Notes under the pieces: model-generated | The model's input: only the letters and a program-made list of their open reading frames with translations | Databases searched by the model: none | Told to the model about the DNA's origin: nothing | Position numbers and translations under genes: made by a program | From: Devosia geojensis | Lineage (GTDB): Bacteria; Pseudomonadota; Alphaproteobacteria; Rhizobiales; Devosiaceae | Reading direction: 5' to 3' | Assembly (NCBI RefSeq): GCF_000969415.1 | Contig: NZ_JZEX01000118.1 | Coordinates: forward strand, 1-38,082 | DNA length: 38,082 bases | Shown here: positions 38,052 through 38,082 of the stretch, in pieces | Layout: each line of letters starts with the position of its first letter | Position numbering within the stretch: the stretch's first letter is position 1

Positions 38052-38082
38052 AGTTTCGGTGGCTCCCTGACTCACCCCCTAT

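Overview
The window is a GC-rich (by eye mid-60s % G+C) chromosomal segment of an alphaproteobacterium. The order pyrH-frr-uppS-cdsA-rseP-bamA-lpxD-fabZ-lpxA-lpxB beside rpsB-tsf and gltX-gltA, plus lexA next to a sugar-acid cassette and comEC, points to the Hyphomicrobiales (Rhizobiales). A Devosia-like lineage is my guess, but the genus is not proven by the sequence. Two features support the class: LexA operators of the alphaproteobacterial direct-repeat type (GAAC-N7-GAAC and GTTC-N7-GTTC) ahead of lexA, and a CTTGCG-N17-CTATAG promoter ahead of rpsB.

Layout, left to right. Positions 61-6698 hold eno, pyrG with a small DUF4169 gene behind it, secG and tpiA on the minus strand. A VOC-fold gene and an ornithine-cyclodeaminase-family gene sit on the plus strand between eno and pyrG. 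Positions 6845-14847 are plus strand: a PpiD-like periplasmic chaperone, then trpE-trpG-trpD-trpC-moaC-moeA, tightly packed from trpG on. lexA follows with its own SOS promoter. Positions 15798-20307 form a sugar-acid catabolic cassette: an IlvD/Edd dehydratase divergent from a 2-keto-3-deoxy-sugar kinase, a KDP-sugar aldolase and an SMP-30 lactonase. comEC (minus) is divergent from gltX-gltA. From 25550 to 35519 a ten-gene minus-strand block joins nucleotide and ribosome functions (pyrH, frr) to envelope biogenesis (uppS, cdsA, rseP, bamA, lpxD, fabZ, lpxA, lpxB). tsf and rpsB lie upstream in a separate unit with a structured leader.

How the genes work together: the cassette can take an aldonolactone through aldonate and 2-keto-3-deoxy acid to pyruvate and glyceraldehyde 3-phosphate, and tpiA and eno in this window act further along that route. 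The envelope block makes undecaprenyl diphosphate, CDP-diacylglycerol and the acyl-glucosamine steps of lipid A, and inserts outer-membrane proteins. trpE-C make tryptophan from chorismate except for the steps of trpF and trpAB, which are not here.

Most of the window is core genome and I see no undescribed multi-gene system. The points worth a second look are: the substrate of the sugar-acid cassette; two unrelated repeat families filling the trpE-trpG gap; a 90-bp inverted-repeat element with compensatory changes before trpE; the structured rpsB leader; the two opposed LexA boxes; the absence of lpxI between lpxA and lpxB and of kdsA between pyrG and eno; and a BamA that does not end in an aromatic residue. 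No tRNA, rRNA, CRISPR array, transposase or phage gene was seen.
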